Part shown: positions 1 through 11,717 of the stretch, one piece after another
How the letters are laid out: every line of letters starts with the position of its first letter
Numbering within the stretch: the stretch's first letter is position 1
Source: Schistocerca nitens
Taxonomy: Eukaryota > Arthropoda > Insecta > Orthoptera > Acrididae
Direction of reading: 5' to 3'
DNA length: 64,000 nucleotides
NCBI RefSeq assembly: GCF_023898315.1
Contig: NC_064622.1
Location: 81,283,387 to 81,347,386, forward strand
Translations under genes and position numbers: made by a program
Notes under the pieces: model-generated
The model's database searches: none
The model's input: the letters and a program-made list of their open reading frames with translations, nothing else
Told to the model about the DNA's origin: nothing

Positions 1-486
1 ATCTCGCATCATTCTTAATTCTTAGTTTATAACTGGTTTTTCTTCTAATTTTAGCTTTTGCTCAAAGTGAAGTGTGACATTCCCTAATGTTACGCTACCT
101 TTCCCCATATCTATTATCGCTCGTCTCTCATTTAAAAAATTTGCACCTATAATCAAACCTACAGTTAGTTTAGGTATAATCACGAAGTTGGCTTCGATCT
201 TTTGACCTTGGCACGAAAGAGGTAACCTTGTTTATCTCGTAACTTCCGCAGCATTGTTTCTAATAGGACCTCTTACTTTAATCTTACGTGTTTTCAGAAC
301 TGGCAGTTCCTTATTGGCATTACACTGCATGAATAAATTTTCTGAGATCGCGGTCAGTTCACTTCCGCTATCAATTACAATACTGACTGGGATCTGTTTT
401 ACCATGGCCTCCACAATTGGTTGAATTTGAAATGGTTGGTTCTGTTCTTCTTCTTGCATCAACGAATCCTTCACTGAATCATACAT
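1..486 (-). pseudogene. Ty3/Gypsy retrotransposon aspartic protease region, frameshifted, runs off the window
   Basis: On the minus strand the peptide ending at 232 contains an Asp-Ser-Gly-Ser-Glu motif (IDSGSELTAIS), the active-site pattern of retroviral-type aspartic proteases that process the polyprotein. After the stop at 232-234 another frame continues with a flap/second-loop-like stretch (IIGANFL), so the domain is present but broken by a frameshift. Reverse transcriptase and integrase would follow further left, outside the window. The gag pieces at higher coordinates are upstream in the same element. Family assignment to Gypsy rests on this order and on the candidate primer site near 3801. 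Confidence 0.65.
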
Positions 487-547
487 GAGTCTTTTCAGGA
501 CTTCCCCCTGTGAATTCGACTGCTACTTCTCTCTCTTTTATTTCCTC

Positions 548-991
548 TTATCTATTTCTTCCTTCATTTACGCTTTCTTCAACATCCTCTACTTTTTCCT
601 CATCTTCGTCTATCTTCTCCTTCTTCGTCGCTACTTCCTCATAATCGCATCTAAATGCTCTAATTATCGCTTCATAACTTCCTTCATTATATACGTTGGG
701 TTGTGTGCCCACTAGTAACTTATTTTCAACTTCTGTCGACTGCGCATTATTCTCATTGAATTCGCTTTCCCTGGTTTCCATCTCAAATAGCTCTGCAATA
801 CTCATTACTTCATCCTTTCCTCCTACATTCGTTGTGCATGCCCCTGGTAATTCATCTTCCTCGTCGGTATTCTCCCAATTAATTTCGTCCCAACACGATA
901 TTGTTATTTTCCTGTCTTCGTTTTCATCTTGTCCCTGTGGTTTTGTTTCTTCCTTCTTTTCTAGTGATAAGGTATTTATTTCTCTGTTCAA
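548..991 (-). pseudogene. Acidic linker between Gypsy gag and protease
   Basis: A 147-residue open stretch on the minus strand lies between the gag nucleocapsid-like tail and the protease. It is very rich in Glu and Asp and has no zinc knuckle, membrane segment or recognised catalytic motif. Its frame differs from that of both neighbours, so the polyprotein is interrupted by indels here. It is most simply the spacer part of the gag-pol polyprotein of the same element. No independent function is claimed. Confidence 0.5.
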
Positions 992-1110
992 GGTGCTGCA
1001 ATTATCCTGGGTCGTTGCGTCATTCTCTTTGGCTTGGGCGCTTAGCTGTCAATTCGAACGTTTTTCAGGGTTTGGTGGTCTTACCTCCACCTCTTCCATC
1101 TGTATTCTCT

Positions 1111-1967
1111 TTACTTGTTCAGCTTGTTGATATTGATTTCTTTGTTGATAATTTGTCCGTCTATTGGTTCTCCAATACCCGTTCTGGTTGTCATTATTCC
1201 CTCTGTAATAGTTGTTGCCGTTCCTGGGTGAATTATAGTTATTGCCATATTCTCTTCTAAATCCATAACCGTTTCTTTGTTGAAATCTGTTGTCGTTTCT
1301 TGGTGCGAAGTTATGACGTGGTTCGTAATTATTGATTCTTCGTACTGTGTCTTGTGGAATCTTTCGTTTTCACGTGCGCTTCGTCTTTTTATTGCGTCAT
1401 CTTCCGAAAATATAAACTCTAGTTCCCTTAGAATTCCTTTAAATGCTTCGACGTCTTTGCCTCCGCAACCTACTAATGACTGCTGGTATTTCAATGGTAA
1501 CTTCATCGCGCATAATGTAATCAACCTTCCGTCACTGTATGGTACATCTAAGCATTGATTTTTCTTTGCCATCACTTCGAAAAATTTCACGGGACTCTTC
1601 TCTCCTGTATTTTCAAAATATGGGTTCTGTAATAATTCGTACTTCACTCTGTTCTGTGCTTCGCTGGACCAAACTCGTGAGAGAAACTTCTCTCTGAAAT
1701 CTTCGTACGATCGGCATATCTCTGCAACATTCTGCGTGGTTTCTGCGACTGTTCCTGACATGTGTGCACATAAAAAGTCTAATTTGTGTATAGCGTCCAG
1801 TGTTCTGGTAATCCTACTCGGAATTGATCAATAAAAGTTCGTGGATGTAGTGAGTTTCCTTCTCGAAAGTGTTGAAATTTTCTGACTGTGAGGAAATGAT
1901 CGTTGTCGTACTTCGTCATGGTTCCATATGAAATTCGCGATTCTTCGCCACTTTTGTTTCTGATCAT
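1111..1967 (-). pseudogene. Gypsy gag, capsid and nucleocapsid-like part
   Basis: Two minus-strand open stretches (1967 to 1779, then 1761 to 1111) together read like a retrotransposon capsid. The first carries TVRKFQHFREGN and FIDQFRVGLPEHW, the second has helical residues around FREKFLSRVWSSEAQ. The C-terminal 60 residues are rich in Asn, Gly, Arg and Gln, with repeated YYRGNN-like bits, which is basic nucleocapsid character without Cys-Cys-His-Cys knuckles. A frameshift separates the pieces between 1761 and 1779. The protein would form the particle shell of the retroelement. It is decayed and unlikely to be functional. Confidence 0.6.
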
Positions 1968-1979
1968 TTCTCTCGTCGT

Positions 1980-3479
1980 TCATACCGGTTGTGGTGGGTC
2001 CATTGGATATTGTCCACTGTAACTTTCACCTACCCTTGCGTGATATCGCTGAAGTGGTACGCAATAATTTTCTTCCATCGGTTGTGATCGTGTAGCTGAA
2101 TGCATTGCACTGTATTCTTCGCGACCTGGCTTTCCATTGTCACGTATTGGTTCGGTATCTTGTCTGGCTAACCTTGCCGCTTCATTGCACGATCCAAACT
2201 GTCTTGAAACATACATTTGTGGTTCCGCATATGTTTGTGGTGCCGTTTGTTCATCAAGAGTTTCGAAACGTGTTTGTTGCGGTGCAGGCTGTCTCATTTC
2301 ACGTATGTTACTTTCCGCCTGTGATTGGAATTGCAAATGCACGATATCTTCGCTAGCTGCTTGTCTTTCCGGTGCTGTTACAGATACGGATGTGGTTGCA
2401 GACTCAGTGCTTGTTCGATCTTGTTCACTACGCTCTTCAATGGTTTGCAACAACTCTGTTTGCAATTTCTGAAATTGTTGCTTCGTTTGCGCTTGTATTT
2501 TGACTATGCGATTATCATATCTTTTCAGCGCTGCTTTTGAGATACGTTTGTGTAACACACTGTTTTCAACAATTTCACGCGCTGTACCTGCTGATTGTCT
2601 AGTAATTACGTTTATCTGTTTCTCTAGTTTCTCGACTTCTCTCTGGGCGTTGATCTCGTCCTGAGTGTCATTATGCAATGTTTGTACGTCCACTTGTACC
2701 TCGTCAATGTCTGTTCTCAACTGATTGTGACCTGTTATTAAGTTTCCTATCACTTCTCGAGATTATTTTGCCTCGTCTTCAGTATGACTTAGGTGTAACT
2801 GAATTTTTTTTTATTCTTTAATCTCACGCATTTGTTTCGTGGTTTCTGCAATTTGTTCCCGCATTTGTTTCGTCGTTTCTGCATTCTGAATTTTAATTTG
2901 GTTCATAATTTCTTTGTTTTGCCTTGTCATGGTTTCCGTCATTTGTTGTAATAATTCTGCCAGATTGGTGGGTCCTATTGCGTTTTCTTCCGACGTCCTA
3001 CGCTCTGTATTTTCGCCCAAGTGTCGGTTTGCAACCGATTGCATTGAACTGTGCGGTGACACGTTTCTGCTCAAATTCCTTATACTATGTTGTAAGGGAG
3101 CTCTGATTACTTGTACTATGGGTTCTACGTATTCAAGACGCAAGTTACAATCCTCATCGACTGTCTCTCTACTTTCCTGCTCCTCTGTCGTATGCTGACC
3201 TACGTTTTATGTACCTTGGCGTACATTATCCTCGTTATGGTGCGTTATCTGTCCTATTTCTCGCGATACTGCATCGTCTGTTGTACTGTCCTCTATTCTC
3301 TGTCCGTTTTCTTGCTGGGTCTCTACCTCAATTCGGTCAAGGTCTCGAACTGCCATTGCTAATCTTTCTGATTCCCTTATTTTCTGCTTTAAAAGCAATT
3401 CTCGCGCCCTACTTCGCGTTAACATGCGCTCATACGATCTCACGCGTTTCATAAACTTTTTGCTCACACGCCTTGACAC
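1980..3479 (-). pseudogene. Gypsy gag, N-terminal coiled-coil part with in-frame stops
   Basis: One minus-strand frame runs from about 3479 to 1980, broken by only two stop codons (3207-3209 and 2811-2813). The middle part has heptad-like repeats (QMTETMTRQNKEIMNQ, then three copies of an ETTKQMRE-type unit near 2815-2905), which predict a coiled coil. The region after 2750 is Gln- and Glu-rich, also helical. The start is uncertain: the open frame follows a stop at 3480-3482 and has no ATG at its very beginning. Gag proteins with long coiled-coil N-termini are known from insect Gypsy elements. Placement upstream of the capsid piece supports the same element. Confidence 0.5.
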
Positions 3480-3800
3480 TTATTATACCCAAGACTGACA
3501 ATCCATTCACTCACTTGTTGGGTCAGAACCAACTTGTCAACGATGTTTCCGCCACCTGTGCGCTTGCATTGGAGAGAAAACTTAATTCAAACAATATTAA
3601 AATTCATAACTTAATTATGCTATTGTCTCTGCTACAATGTCTCACTTTCTATTGAATACTTTCATACTATCTATCGCTGCAGCTACTGTTTTCGACTATT
3701 TATGCCTTTCACAAAAATTATTCGTTACGAAAATTTTTCAACAGGATATTTTTCTGACAGTTAGGCATGTGGTCGACTTTCAATCACGGTATTTTACATT

Positions 3801-3815
3801 CTGGCAGGGTCGCCA
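3801..3815 (-). other. Putative primer-binding site of the Gypsy element
   Basis: Read on the minus strand the sequence is TGGCGACCCTGCCAG. It starts with the TGG that pairs with a tRNA 3' CCA end and resembles primer sites of Gypsy-type elements. It lies between the gag region and the proposed LTR, as expected. The matching tRNA was not identified. Confidence 0.45.
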
Positions 3816-4066
3816 TTCTCTAACATTCTGCGTGGTGTCTGTTCTAAGTCGTGTCTCCCTACCACTATCGAGCAACGGCGCTCTGAGCGTGTTTTTTAGG
3901 GATTTGATTAGTTTGAACCTGGGACCTGTTGCTGGTAAGGAGACGCCAGACCACACATAACATGGAGAGTTCAGAAGAGTTCAGTGAGACTAGCGATGAT
4001 ATATTGAAATAATGATTGCAGCGTCAGCTCCACTGCACTCCCTGTAAAAGAATCTTAATACTAACT
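3816..4066 (-). repeat. Putative 5' LTR of the Gypsy element
   Basis: This is about 250 bp immediately upstream (minus strand) of the primer site. Its outer end reads AGTTAGTATTAAG on the minus strand, like the AGTTA start of many Gypsy LTRs. The partner LTR lies outside the window, so neither the borders nor the target-site duplication can be checked. The LTR would contain the promoter for the gag-pol RNA. Confidence 0.35.
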
Positions 4067-5643
4067 ACATTTAGCGGAAGGGTTTCAAGGCTGTCCTATT
4101 TGTAGTTAGCTGGTAAAATAACGTCGAAAAAGCAGTTAAGTTTACCACTGGAATTTTTATTCTACTCATAAAACATTGTTTATAAATTGTACTATTGATA
4201 AAAGGAAATATTTTAATACAGGATCATAAAAATCAACTGCGTTCAACAAAAATGTGAACGATTATTCCCTAAATGGTTTTCCAAGTTCTATAATGGATCG
4301 AAGGATGGCCTATGCCATATCACATCTAAAATCTAGCTTTAAATTAAGTTTCATAAAAGAGAAAACTATCAAAAATGGTCTACAGTGACCCTCAGTTATC
4401 TTAAATTACTTATTTAACTTCTTGTAAATTACAGTGGCTGATGTGGCTTCTCAGTAATTATATAACAGAAAAAGCATCATGTTTCAGATTTTAACTTCAA
4501 GTAGCAAATGTGAATACCACGAAGTTTAATTGAAGATCGACACTAGTATTACGTAAAAATGGGGTGTAACAGATGAGACTTCTGCAGTTCTGAGTGAAGC
4601 CTTATGCGCTCTTATACTGCATCGCGCTCGTTCATTACCTTGTCGGTAGTTAGTCAGTGTCAGGGGGCGGCGGGCGGCGCAGATCCACACACCTCGCTGT
4701 CTCGGAAGTAACTCTCACGAATTTCTCTTTACTACAATTTACCGAAGTTGGTTTAAGAAAAATGTATCTGGCTGTGTTTTGAACTGTCCAATCAGGGTCT
4801 CAATGTTAACCTTAAGCTCCGCCTACAAAAATTCTGTCTATCCAATGAGAAACGTTATACTTTTCATGGTGGGGCAATGATTTAATGTTTGCTACGCAAC
4901 AGAGACACGTATAGTCTCACGCTAAAACTTGCAGCTGGTGTGGCCCTTTTGGTGTTATCGTAAGATCTATACTGTTCTTCTGGACGGCTCTATCTTTTTA
5001 CATAGGCTGGGAGATCGAGCTGAGTCGGTTGGCTGGCGATGCGGGTGTCCCATTGTCCCGCTCTTATCGTAGGGCCTTCTAGCCTACACGGCTCTGCTCT
5101 CGGCTTCTGTTCTTGTTTCTCCCCTCAGAACTGCGTCTGTTTCACGATGAGAAGGTATGACAGGCATGTGGTATTCCATTTGCTCACTCGTTGATCGTAT
5201 TACTTTGGTGAATTTAATATCAGGATTTATTCGGAGCTATGTGACATATTGCCGGATTTTCTATCATGTCAGGGTTTTCATGGAAGGTGTTGGATTTGCC
5301 TGACACCTTACAGCCTTGTTCTTTTACTAACAAGACAACACTGTGCCAGTAAAACACTGGAATTCGTGTTTTATATCCCAAAATGAAATTGTCTGCATTA
5401 ACAGGACAAGTTGGAATGTTCACTAAAATGCCAGGGCAATTTGTTGTCTTTTCGAAATCGGAACTTAAAAGAAGTGCTGCGGGAGAAAATCTATTGTTTG
5501 CATTTCTGAGGCTGTCTCTTACTGCCATTGCTTTCCACAGGTTCAGTTCACAAACATTTTTCAGTGTTCCTCTTTGTCGTTCATTTCCATTCAGTAGTCA
5601 GTTATATTGCATATTTGACTTTTAGCATTTTTTCGGAATACGC
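4067..5643. other. Unassigned intergenic sequence
   Basis: No coding region with family character was seen. The part from 4067 to 4560 is AT-rich. The part from 4600 to 5160 is more GC-rich, with a G-rich patch near 4661-4679. The 102-residue minus-strand open stretch at 5220-5528 has no recognisable motif and is probably chance. Confidence 0.4.
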
Positions 5644-6070
5644 AGGGTGACGCAAAAGTCTGTTAACATTTTAAAGTTCTCTGGTTCACGGAATAATGCA
5701 GATAGAGAGGTAAGAATTTACACACACACTTGAAATGATATGGGGTTTTATTGAAACAAAAAACTTGAGCAGAAACTGGTCAACAGATGGCGCTGGACGC
5801 AACATGTTAGTGACGTCGCATGAGAACCGTGTATAAAATAGGCTGCAACTAGAGAGGGAGTCAGATTAGCCCTAGCCTGGCTCATACACACCTGCGGAAC
5901 GCACGAAATTTATGCAGGATGGCGTTCTACGCCACGTGTGAAAGATGTCTTGCTCTCATCGTTTGGTGAAGATCGCTTACTGTGCCCCAACGTCCCACGT
6001 GATTGGCCGCCTAGGTCCCCAGATCTCAATCCGTGTGATTGTAGGTTGTGGGGACACCTGAAGTCGCAGG
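5644..6070 (+). pseudogene. Decayed mariner-like transposase, C-terminal half
   Basis: The stretch 5911-6063 encodes two blocks typical of the Tc1/mariner DDE/D transposase. FMQDGVLRH contains the second catalytic Asp. DWPPRSPDLNPCD, with the following LWGHLK, contains the third acidic site. The two blocks are in different frames, with a shift near 5940, so the protein is broken. The N-terminal part is missing. The sequence CAGGGTGACGCAAAAG at 5643-5658 may be the terminal inverted repeat. No partner end was found. Confidence 0.7.
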
Positions 6071-6650
6071 TCCGTTAAACTCCGGTTATAAGATAAAACA
6101 GTCAAATCTAAAGGCCGTAAATTCAACTAACTACGGCCGACGAACATCAGCCAGCATGTACCTTACGCCTGCCGCAGAAGCTCAGACACAGCGACGTTCG
6201 CTGGACAGTCGTTTAGGGGACACTGTTGGTAGCCCCTTCGTTCATCTGCTCGCCCGTACAAATCTCCGCAGCCGCCGTTCATCCTTTCATCTATTGCCCA
6301 TGGTGCACCACTGTTTCCACAAGCGCTGCTTTTGGACAGCACTATTTTGCTACGCATAGTATACTTTCACCATGGCGGCACGCAAACCATTTACAAACTT
6401 AACCAATTCGAAAATGCTTTCACCCTTGGCCTGAAAGCCAACGATCATGCCCTCTTAGACGTCTGAGAAAATCGCTCCATTTGCGTACTACAACTACCAC
6501 ACTGTTTCCTTGGTCCCCACTACACGCTTTTTACAGCCACTACTGCTAACGCTCCCACAGGCCGTGTCGAACACGAGCAGTGATCACATAAATGTGACTG
6601 CAGTGTATTGTGCTAGCACCTGTCAGCCACAGCTACAGTGGCAGACCACA
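6071..6650. other. Unassigned, probably an old repeat
   Basis: Open stretches on both strands here have no protein-family character. The sequence from about 6100 to 6600 has the feel of a dispersed locust repeat (direct continuation from the mariner remnant), but no terminal repeats or second copy occur in the window. No function is assigned. Confidence 0.3.
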
Positions 6651-6654
6651 ACCC

Positions 6655-7190
6655 ATCCAGCAGCGTGTGGTGGTCGGTACGTCGTATACCATTATCGCTT
6701 GCCCCTTTCTGTCCAGTCACGAATAGTGCACGAGCAGAAGTGTTACTGGTAAACTTCTGCATGACCTAGAATGCATTGGGTCACTCATTACCTATTCGCG
6801 AGACTTATGTAAGACAAAGAAATATGTTGATAAATTCTTCTCTCGACGTACACTTTCGGAATTTTAGGAGTAAGCTACACGGTAATGCACAACTTCCTTC
6901 TTTTATTGTCTGCCACTGGAGTTGGCTGAGCATCTCTGTGACGCTTTCGCGCTTACTAAACGAGCCCGTGAAGAAACGCGCTGCTCTTCTTTGGATCTTG
7001 TCTATTTCCTCTATCACTGCTAACCAGTCATGGTCCCAGTCTGACGAGAAATAAGAATCGGTCCGACAGGTGTTTTTTACGCAATTTTCTTCGTGGGTAC
7101 ACTACACTTCCCGAGGATTCGTCCAATGAGCAAAGCAGAAACCTGCTTTTCCTACAAGTAGTTTTATGTGGTCGTCCAGCATCAAATCAC
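6655..7190 (-). pseudogene. CR1-like LINE, 3' end of reverse transcriptase ORF plus 3' UTR
   Basis: The minus-strand peptide between 7017 and 6805 has the conserved motif after the reverse transcriptase thumb, EIDKIQRRAARFFTG, then SVTEMLSQLQWQ. It matches in layout the end of the better-preserved CR1 element at 22557-22870 in this window. The 3' UTR side (about 6655-6740) resembles the corresponding part at 43136-43220. The catalytic domain is missing, so this is a fragment truncated at its 5' side. Confidence 0.7.
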
Positions 7191-9386
7191 ACCGTTTCCA
7201 CACAACAAATTATTTGATGGATGTGATTGTTTCATTGACAATTCACCAATCGCGAAATGAATCAACAGGTGGACTTTCCGCCTGCATCGTTCCAATACCG
7301 GAAAGATGTTGTGGACCATCATCGAAAGAAGACAGAGGGAAGTGACAGAAGGACAGAGTTTGTTTAAGTATCGTATTGTTACGACATAGCCGTCGAAAGT
7401 ACGCAAGGAGTGTAGAAAGTAAATTACACATGTCGTCCCACGCTAAGACCAGTACCCACAAGAGTGGCTCACTTTCAGAAAAGAGTAAATGTTCCAGGTC
7501 CCCTGCAGACTCGATTTGTATATTTTGTTTATACACGGAATTAGCCGCTCTGTAAAAGTCTACGTATTACAAAAACTATGTCTCCATAAACTGTTATCCA
7601 TCTTAAACTCGTATGTTAATCTTTGACTAAACAAAACCTAATTCGACCAAAACTGTAACTGATCTGAATACAACTTGCCTTATATTAAATGCGTAACTGA
7701 AATAAAACAATTATCTGGCCGTAATCAAAATTTCCACTTGCCCCACATCCTGAAAACGTTGTTAGATTTCTCGAAAACACAACAGCGAACAGCAAGCGGG
7801 CAGCGACTAAACTAGATTTCTATTTATAAAGTAAATTCCCGACTGTTGCATACCACATGTGGTAATGTGTAAATCATAAACTGTGTGGTTGGGGAGATAT
7901 CGCGTAACTTTTTGAAAAAGTGAATGAAATAACTATCCTGTTAAATTTGGAATGAAATGTTTTGTTAAAAAATCTCTTTAATGTTCTTTAAAAGTCACGG
8001 CTAAATTTTCTCAGCGCGCCATTACCAGAAACATTATACTTATTCCAACGTGAAGACATCCGTCTTACTCACGATGGATAAAAAAACCATTCTTTAATGT
8101 TACGTTATAAGCATATTAAATATAATACTCAATAAATTATTTTTTTCAGTGAGGCTTGATGCTTCAGTAGAGCTCCCTATGTGCAATGGCAGCGTATACA
8201 ACTGAAATAAATGTTTTTAATAAAACTGTACCTCTTTCCTACAAAAATAAATGAAAAAATATTACAAAACGCCGTTCTGCATTTATTTGAATTATTGTCT
8301 TTAATACTTTTTGCAATTAAATGATTATTAAAACAGTTTTATCATTTTAACACCAACGGCGTCGCTGCAACAATGAACTTACATAAAATGGCCAGGGAAA
8401 CATTTAATTATTACGTAAATGATAATTATGGGTCAGAGAAGGTACTTTTTGCTACTAAAAGAAAAACACATACTACCAAGCTATTTGCATATATATTTAA
8501 CAAAAATTGTCATGACTTTACATATAATTGAAATAATTATTTATAGACCGTGATTTATATGCGACCGTCATATAGGACGTCAGAACCAACCAGACACATA
8601 AGACAAAGAAGAAGACAAGAGTATGAAACAAAGAAATCTTTTTCTTATATACTACGATACAGAGATAATAGTAATTACTATTCTATGAGCACATATCCAT
8701 TGTATTTAACATATCGATAAGTTGATTTGCATTACTGTCTTCAAGAAGCGATGCTATAGAGAGTAACTTTTCCTATGAAATGACATTCCAAGACAACCAT
8801 TTTATAATGAAGTATATATTGAAAAAGACTGAATAGAACTTTGCGGGATCTTCACGCATAACATTGGTCTGAACAACACTTTGCTTAACAAAGTGAGGAA
8901 TGATTTAGAAAGATAAAATTTTAACAGAAAATTTCTATAAGAAATCAAAGAGCTTAATCTGTTGAAATCTTAATTCATGAATCAGGGAAGTGGGGTGGGT
9001 AATCTTTCTCTCAGCTCTGAACAAGTGAACAAAGTTAACTAGCTGACAATAATCATTCCTACAAACTACCTGTGCAATGCTGCGGTCTTACCTCAAACTT
9101 CTTACCTTCAAAAAAATAACATTCTTAAAAAATTTTATTTTTTCGCCTTCCAGTACATAGATCATATTCATCCTTGCTGACCTTTACAATAAATCTTTTT
9201 TCATCTAACAGATACGCTCACTAGTCAATACAGCACTGCTGAATGCGTCTATCATCTAACACACTTCAACTAAGGATGAATCACAATGCGCAGAGGCAAA
9301 GACTGTGCCACGACCAGACCAAAGATTGTTTAACAGTGGCGTAACTTGCTATCTCTCTGACGTGCGCATCGATAACATACAAAAGC
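7191..9386. other. AT-rich unassigned region
   Basis: More than 2 kb with many stops in all frames. 7182-7536 has two overlapping open stretches on the minus strand with no motif. 7560-9300 is strongly AT-rich. No inverted repeats, LTRs or tandem arrays were noticed by eye. Confidence 0.4.
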
Positions 9387-9620
9387 CAAAATGGCATTGC
9401 CGCGCGGGGCAGCCACGCGGTCTAGGGCGCATTGCCACGGTTCGCGCTGCTACCCCCGTCGGAGGTTCGAGTCCTCCCTGCGGCACAGGTGTGTGTGTGT
9501 GTGTGGTCCTTAGCGGAAGTTTAAGTTAAATTAAGTAGTGTGTGAGCCAATGGACCAATGACCTCAGTAGTTTGGTCCCATACGAACTTACCACAAATTT
9601 CCAATTTTCAAAATGACATC
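9387..9620 (+). repeat. tRNA-headed SINE, family B, with target-site duplication
   Basis: The body spans 9399-9608. The head carries tRNA-like A and B boxes (B box GTTCGAGTCC at 9466-9475). A (GT)n patch follows, then a body ending near CTTACCACAAATTTCC. It is flanked by CAAAATGGCATT (9387-9398) and CAAAATGACATC (9609-9620), a 12-bp duplication with two mismatches. Other family-B copies are at 49898-50131, 42466-42530 and 54989-55148. Confidence 0.85.
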
Positions 9621-9639
9621 ACCATTGGTATACGGATAA

Positions 9640-9880
9640 GAAGTGCATGACGCCGTTGGAGCGTGTTGGAGTGAAATGGCGCAGCAACTGGAAACGTAGT
9701 CCTAATGGCAGTACGACTCTTGGAAGCAGGAAGTCTGAATTCCACAGAGACAACCCGCGAAATTGAGGGGTGTATCGACCAAATGCTGTGTCACGTCCCG
9801 CCGTAGGGAAACGCTGTCGACAATTTGACCAAGGAGGCACAGACGAGGGTGTCGCTGATCAAGAAGTCCAGTTCTTGGAT
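9640..9880 (+). pseudogene. Mariner-type N-terminal helix-turn-helix remnant
   Basis: The plus-strand translation around 9755-9850 reads like the paired-type DNA-binding domain of mariner transposases, with VYRPNAVSRPAV followed by RCRQFDQGGTDEG. The upstream part (ESGSLN-like, about 9710-9750) is in another frame. Only this domain survives. The catalytic half was not found downstream, where a G-rich run at about 9920-9952 follows. Confidence 0.55.
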
Positions 9881-10119
9881 CAGGCAATTACCATCTCTTC
9901 GGCAAGCTGAAAGAACATCTGGGGGGAGGGGGGGGGAGGGGGGCGGAAGGCAAGAGATTTACGACTGCCACACGCAATGACGGTGGTTAACAGAGATTTG
10001 GTGACGACGCTGAAAAATAGTATTTGTATCTGTGTCAGTTTGAAATTCAGTGCAGCCTTCAATAGCATTTACACTATCTGAGCAAAGATATCCTAACACA
10101 TATTGGTGAAAATTAATGA

Positions 10120-10800
10120 ATGGGGTGTGTCCACCGTGCCTTTATGACGGCTCGAGCCCTGCTGAGGACTCTTTCATTTACGTGTCTGAACGTCTGTAAA
10201 GGAATGACAGCCCTTTCTTCTTAAAGGCCAGAAACCAGAGAATGTTGGACGCTGTAGTTTGCAGCGAAGATGACGTTCTAACTCATCCCAAAGATGTACC
10301 ATTGGGTTGATGTCGGGACTCAAGGCAGACCAAATGTTTCGAGGATTACCTCACAAGATGGTGTTTTATAAGAGCGTGCATTACGATGCTGATGCGATGA
10401 TCGTCTCCTAACTGTTGCTACTATACGCTGTACACAATGCTGTAAGATATGTTCATATACTTCCGCATTTAGCGTTTTCTTATGCGCAATATGGGGATTG
10501 CACCCTAACCACGAAAAACATCCCCATACTGTAATACCCCCTCTCGCACGTCACTGTTTCCACTTCACATGATAGGTGTCGTTCTCCAGGCTTTCGGCAA
10601 ACCCCATTGTTTTTAACTGCCTGCGCATAGTCATTGTGCTAGCAGAGTTGCTGGCAGCAGTTTGGAACTCATGATTGATTCTTTCCGCTGATTTCATGCA
10701 ATTTTTTTACACACTCAACAGTTCCAATCCGTCAGACCATGAGGTATACTTAGCTTGGTGGTGGTTTAGCTATGGTTGTTTACTCGCGTTCCCACTTTAC
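10120..10800 (-). pseudogene. Decayed Tc1-like transposase
   Basis: No long frame remains. Pieces on the minus strand still show Tc1 character: a DINPMVHLWDELERHLR-like block with the end of the catalytic core (about 10240-10320), and downstream helix pieces. The part 10640-10790 is clearly similar to 17969-18105, a second fragment of the same family in the same orientation. The terminal repeats were not identified with confidence. Confidence 0.55.
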
Positions 10801-10876
10801 AATCACATCACCAACAGTCGCTTGGTACACGTTTAGGAGAGAGAAAGAGGGAACTGTTAGGTGACACCCAAAGACA

Positions 10877-11112
10877 CTGAACTTGTAAGTAGGCTGTTAA
10901 GGTTTTAATGTTGGTAACGCCACGTAGCGCTCTGTATGAAAATCACTGACTGTGCTGTAGGCAGTGTGTGGCTGGTTGGACACATTTTTAGAATATTCGC
11001 TTGTGTAGTGTTGGGCCGTTGGATGTGAACAGCGCGTAGCGTTGGGCAGTTGGAGGTGAGCCGCCAGCAGTGGTGGATGTGGGGAGAGAGATGCCAGAGT
11101 TTTGAGCGGACG
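10877..11112 (+). repeat. Dispersed repeat copy just upstream of the host promoter
   Basis: Many segments (GTAAGTAGGCTG, GTAGCGCT, GTGTGGCTGGTTGGAC, TAGTGTTGGG, CGCCAGCAGTGGTGGATGT) recur in the same order on the minus strand at about 51100-51335. The two are therefore diverged copies of one family. It is non-coding as far as can be seen. It may be a solo LTR or a non-autonomous element; the ends are not defined. Confidence 0.6.
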
Positions 11113-11579
11113 TTTCGAGTGCCCTGATCGATCCATTCTGCTGTTACTGTCCTCTACTGACAACACAGTTCCGCATTACATATGGGTGTTTGGGTGTGTG
11201 TGCACTCTTGATCTGATGGTGTACTTGGCCTGCCATAAATGTGTAACCTACGCTTTGAAGTCCCTTCGCTCCGTACGTCTGGTCAAAGAGTGCTCGTTTG
11301 TGCTCTTGTAGCAGAATATTTTGATTGCACTGTTGGCGTCGAATACGACTGGCTCTAAAACTCGAAGGAAGTATAAATCGTTCTTTCTTAGAAAATCCAT
11401 ATTCCTTTTAACACCTCGCTGTACACAGCAGTATCGGACAGGTACTCAAATCCGTCCCCCTTTGAGTATTGTAAGTGCCCGGAAAAGAAACAAAGAGCAA
11501 TGAGGAGATCTGGACGTAAGATATTTGGAAACACTGCGCCGTATTTGTAATTAGAAACGATAAGGGTACCATTGCGGAC
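11113..11579. other. Unassigned sequence upstream of the host promoter
   Basis: No coding or repeat signature was recognised between the dispersed repeat and the GC-rich promoter region. Short open stretches on both strands lack motifs. Confidence 0.4.
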
Positions 11580-11717
11580 AGAGGACGACCGTCCCCTTGA
11601 GGCGACCCGCGTCAGTCGGGGCGACGTGGAGGGGCGTCGGTGCGGCATACCTATATATAGGGCGTCGGCGTCGATGTGAGGACGCTACGTCATCAGCTGC
11701 GCTGCACGGCGGCCGCC
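11580..11717 (+). promoter_or_regulatory. TATA promoter and 5' UTR of a host gene
   Basis: A GC-rich stretch surrounds a clear TATA box (TATATATAG, 11652-11660). Transcription would be expected to start about 30 bp downstream, near 11682-11695; an initiator-like TCATCAG occurs at 11690-11696. The leader then reaches the start codon at 11718, whose context GCCGCCATGA is a near-ideal Kozak sequence. An earlier ATG at 11674 is followed directly by TGA. Confidence 0.7.

Noticed and set aside
5220-5528. 102-residue open stretch on the minus strand
   Set aside because: No motif, no start context, no support from a second copy.
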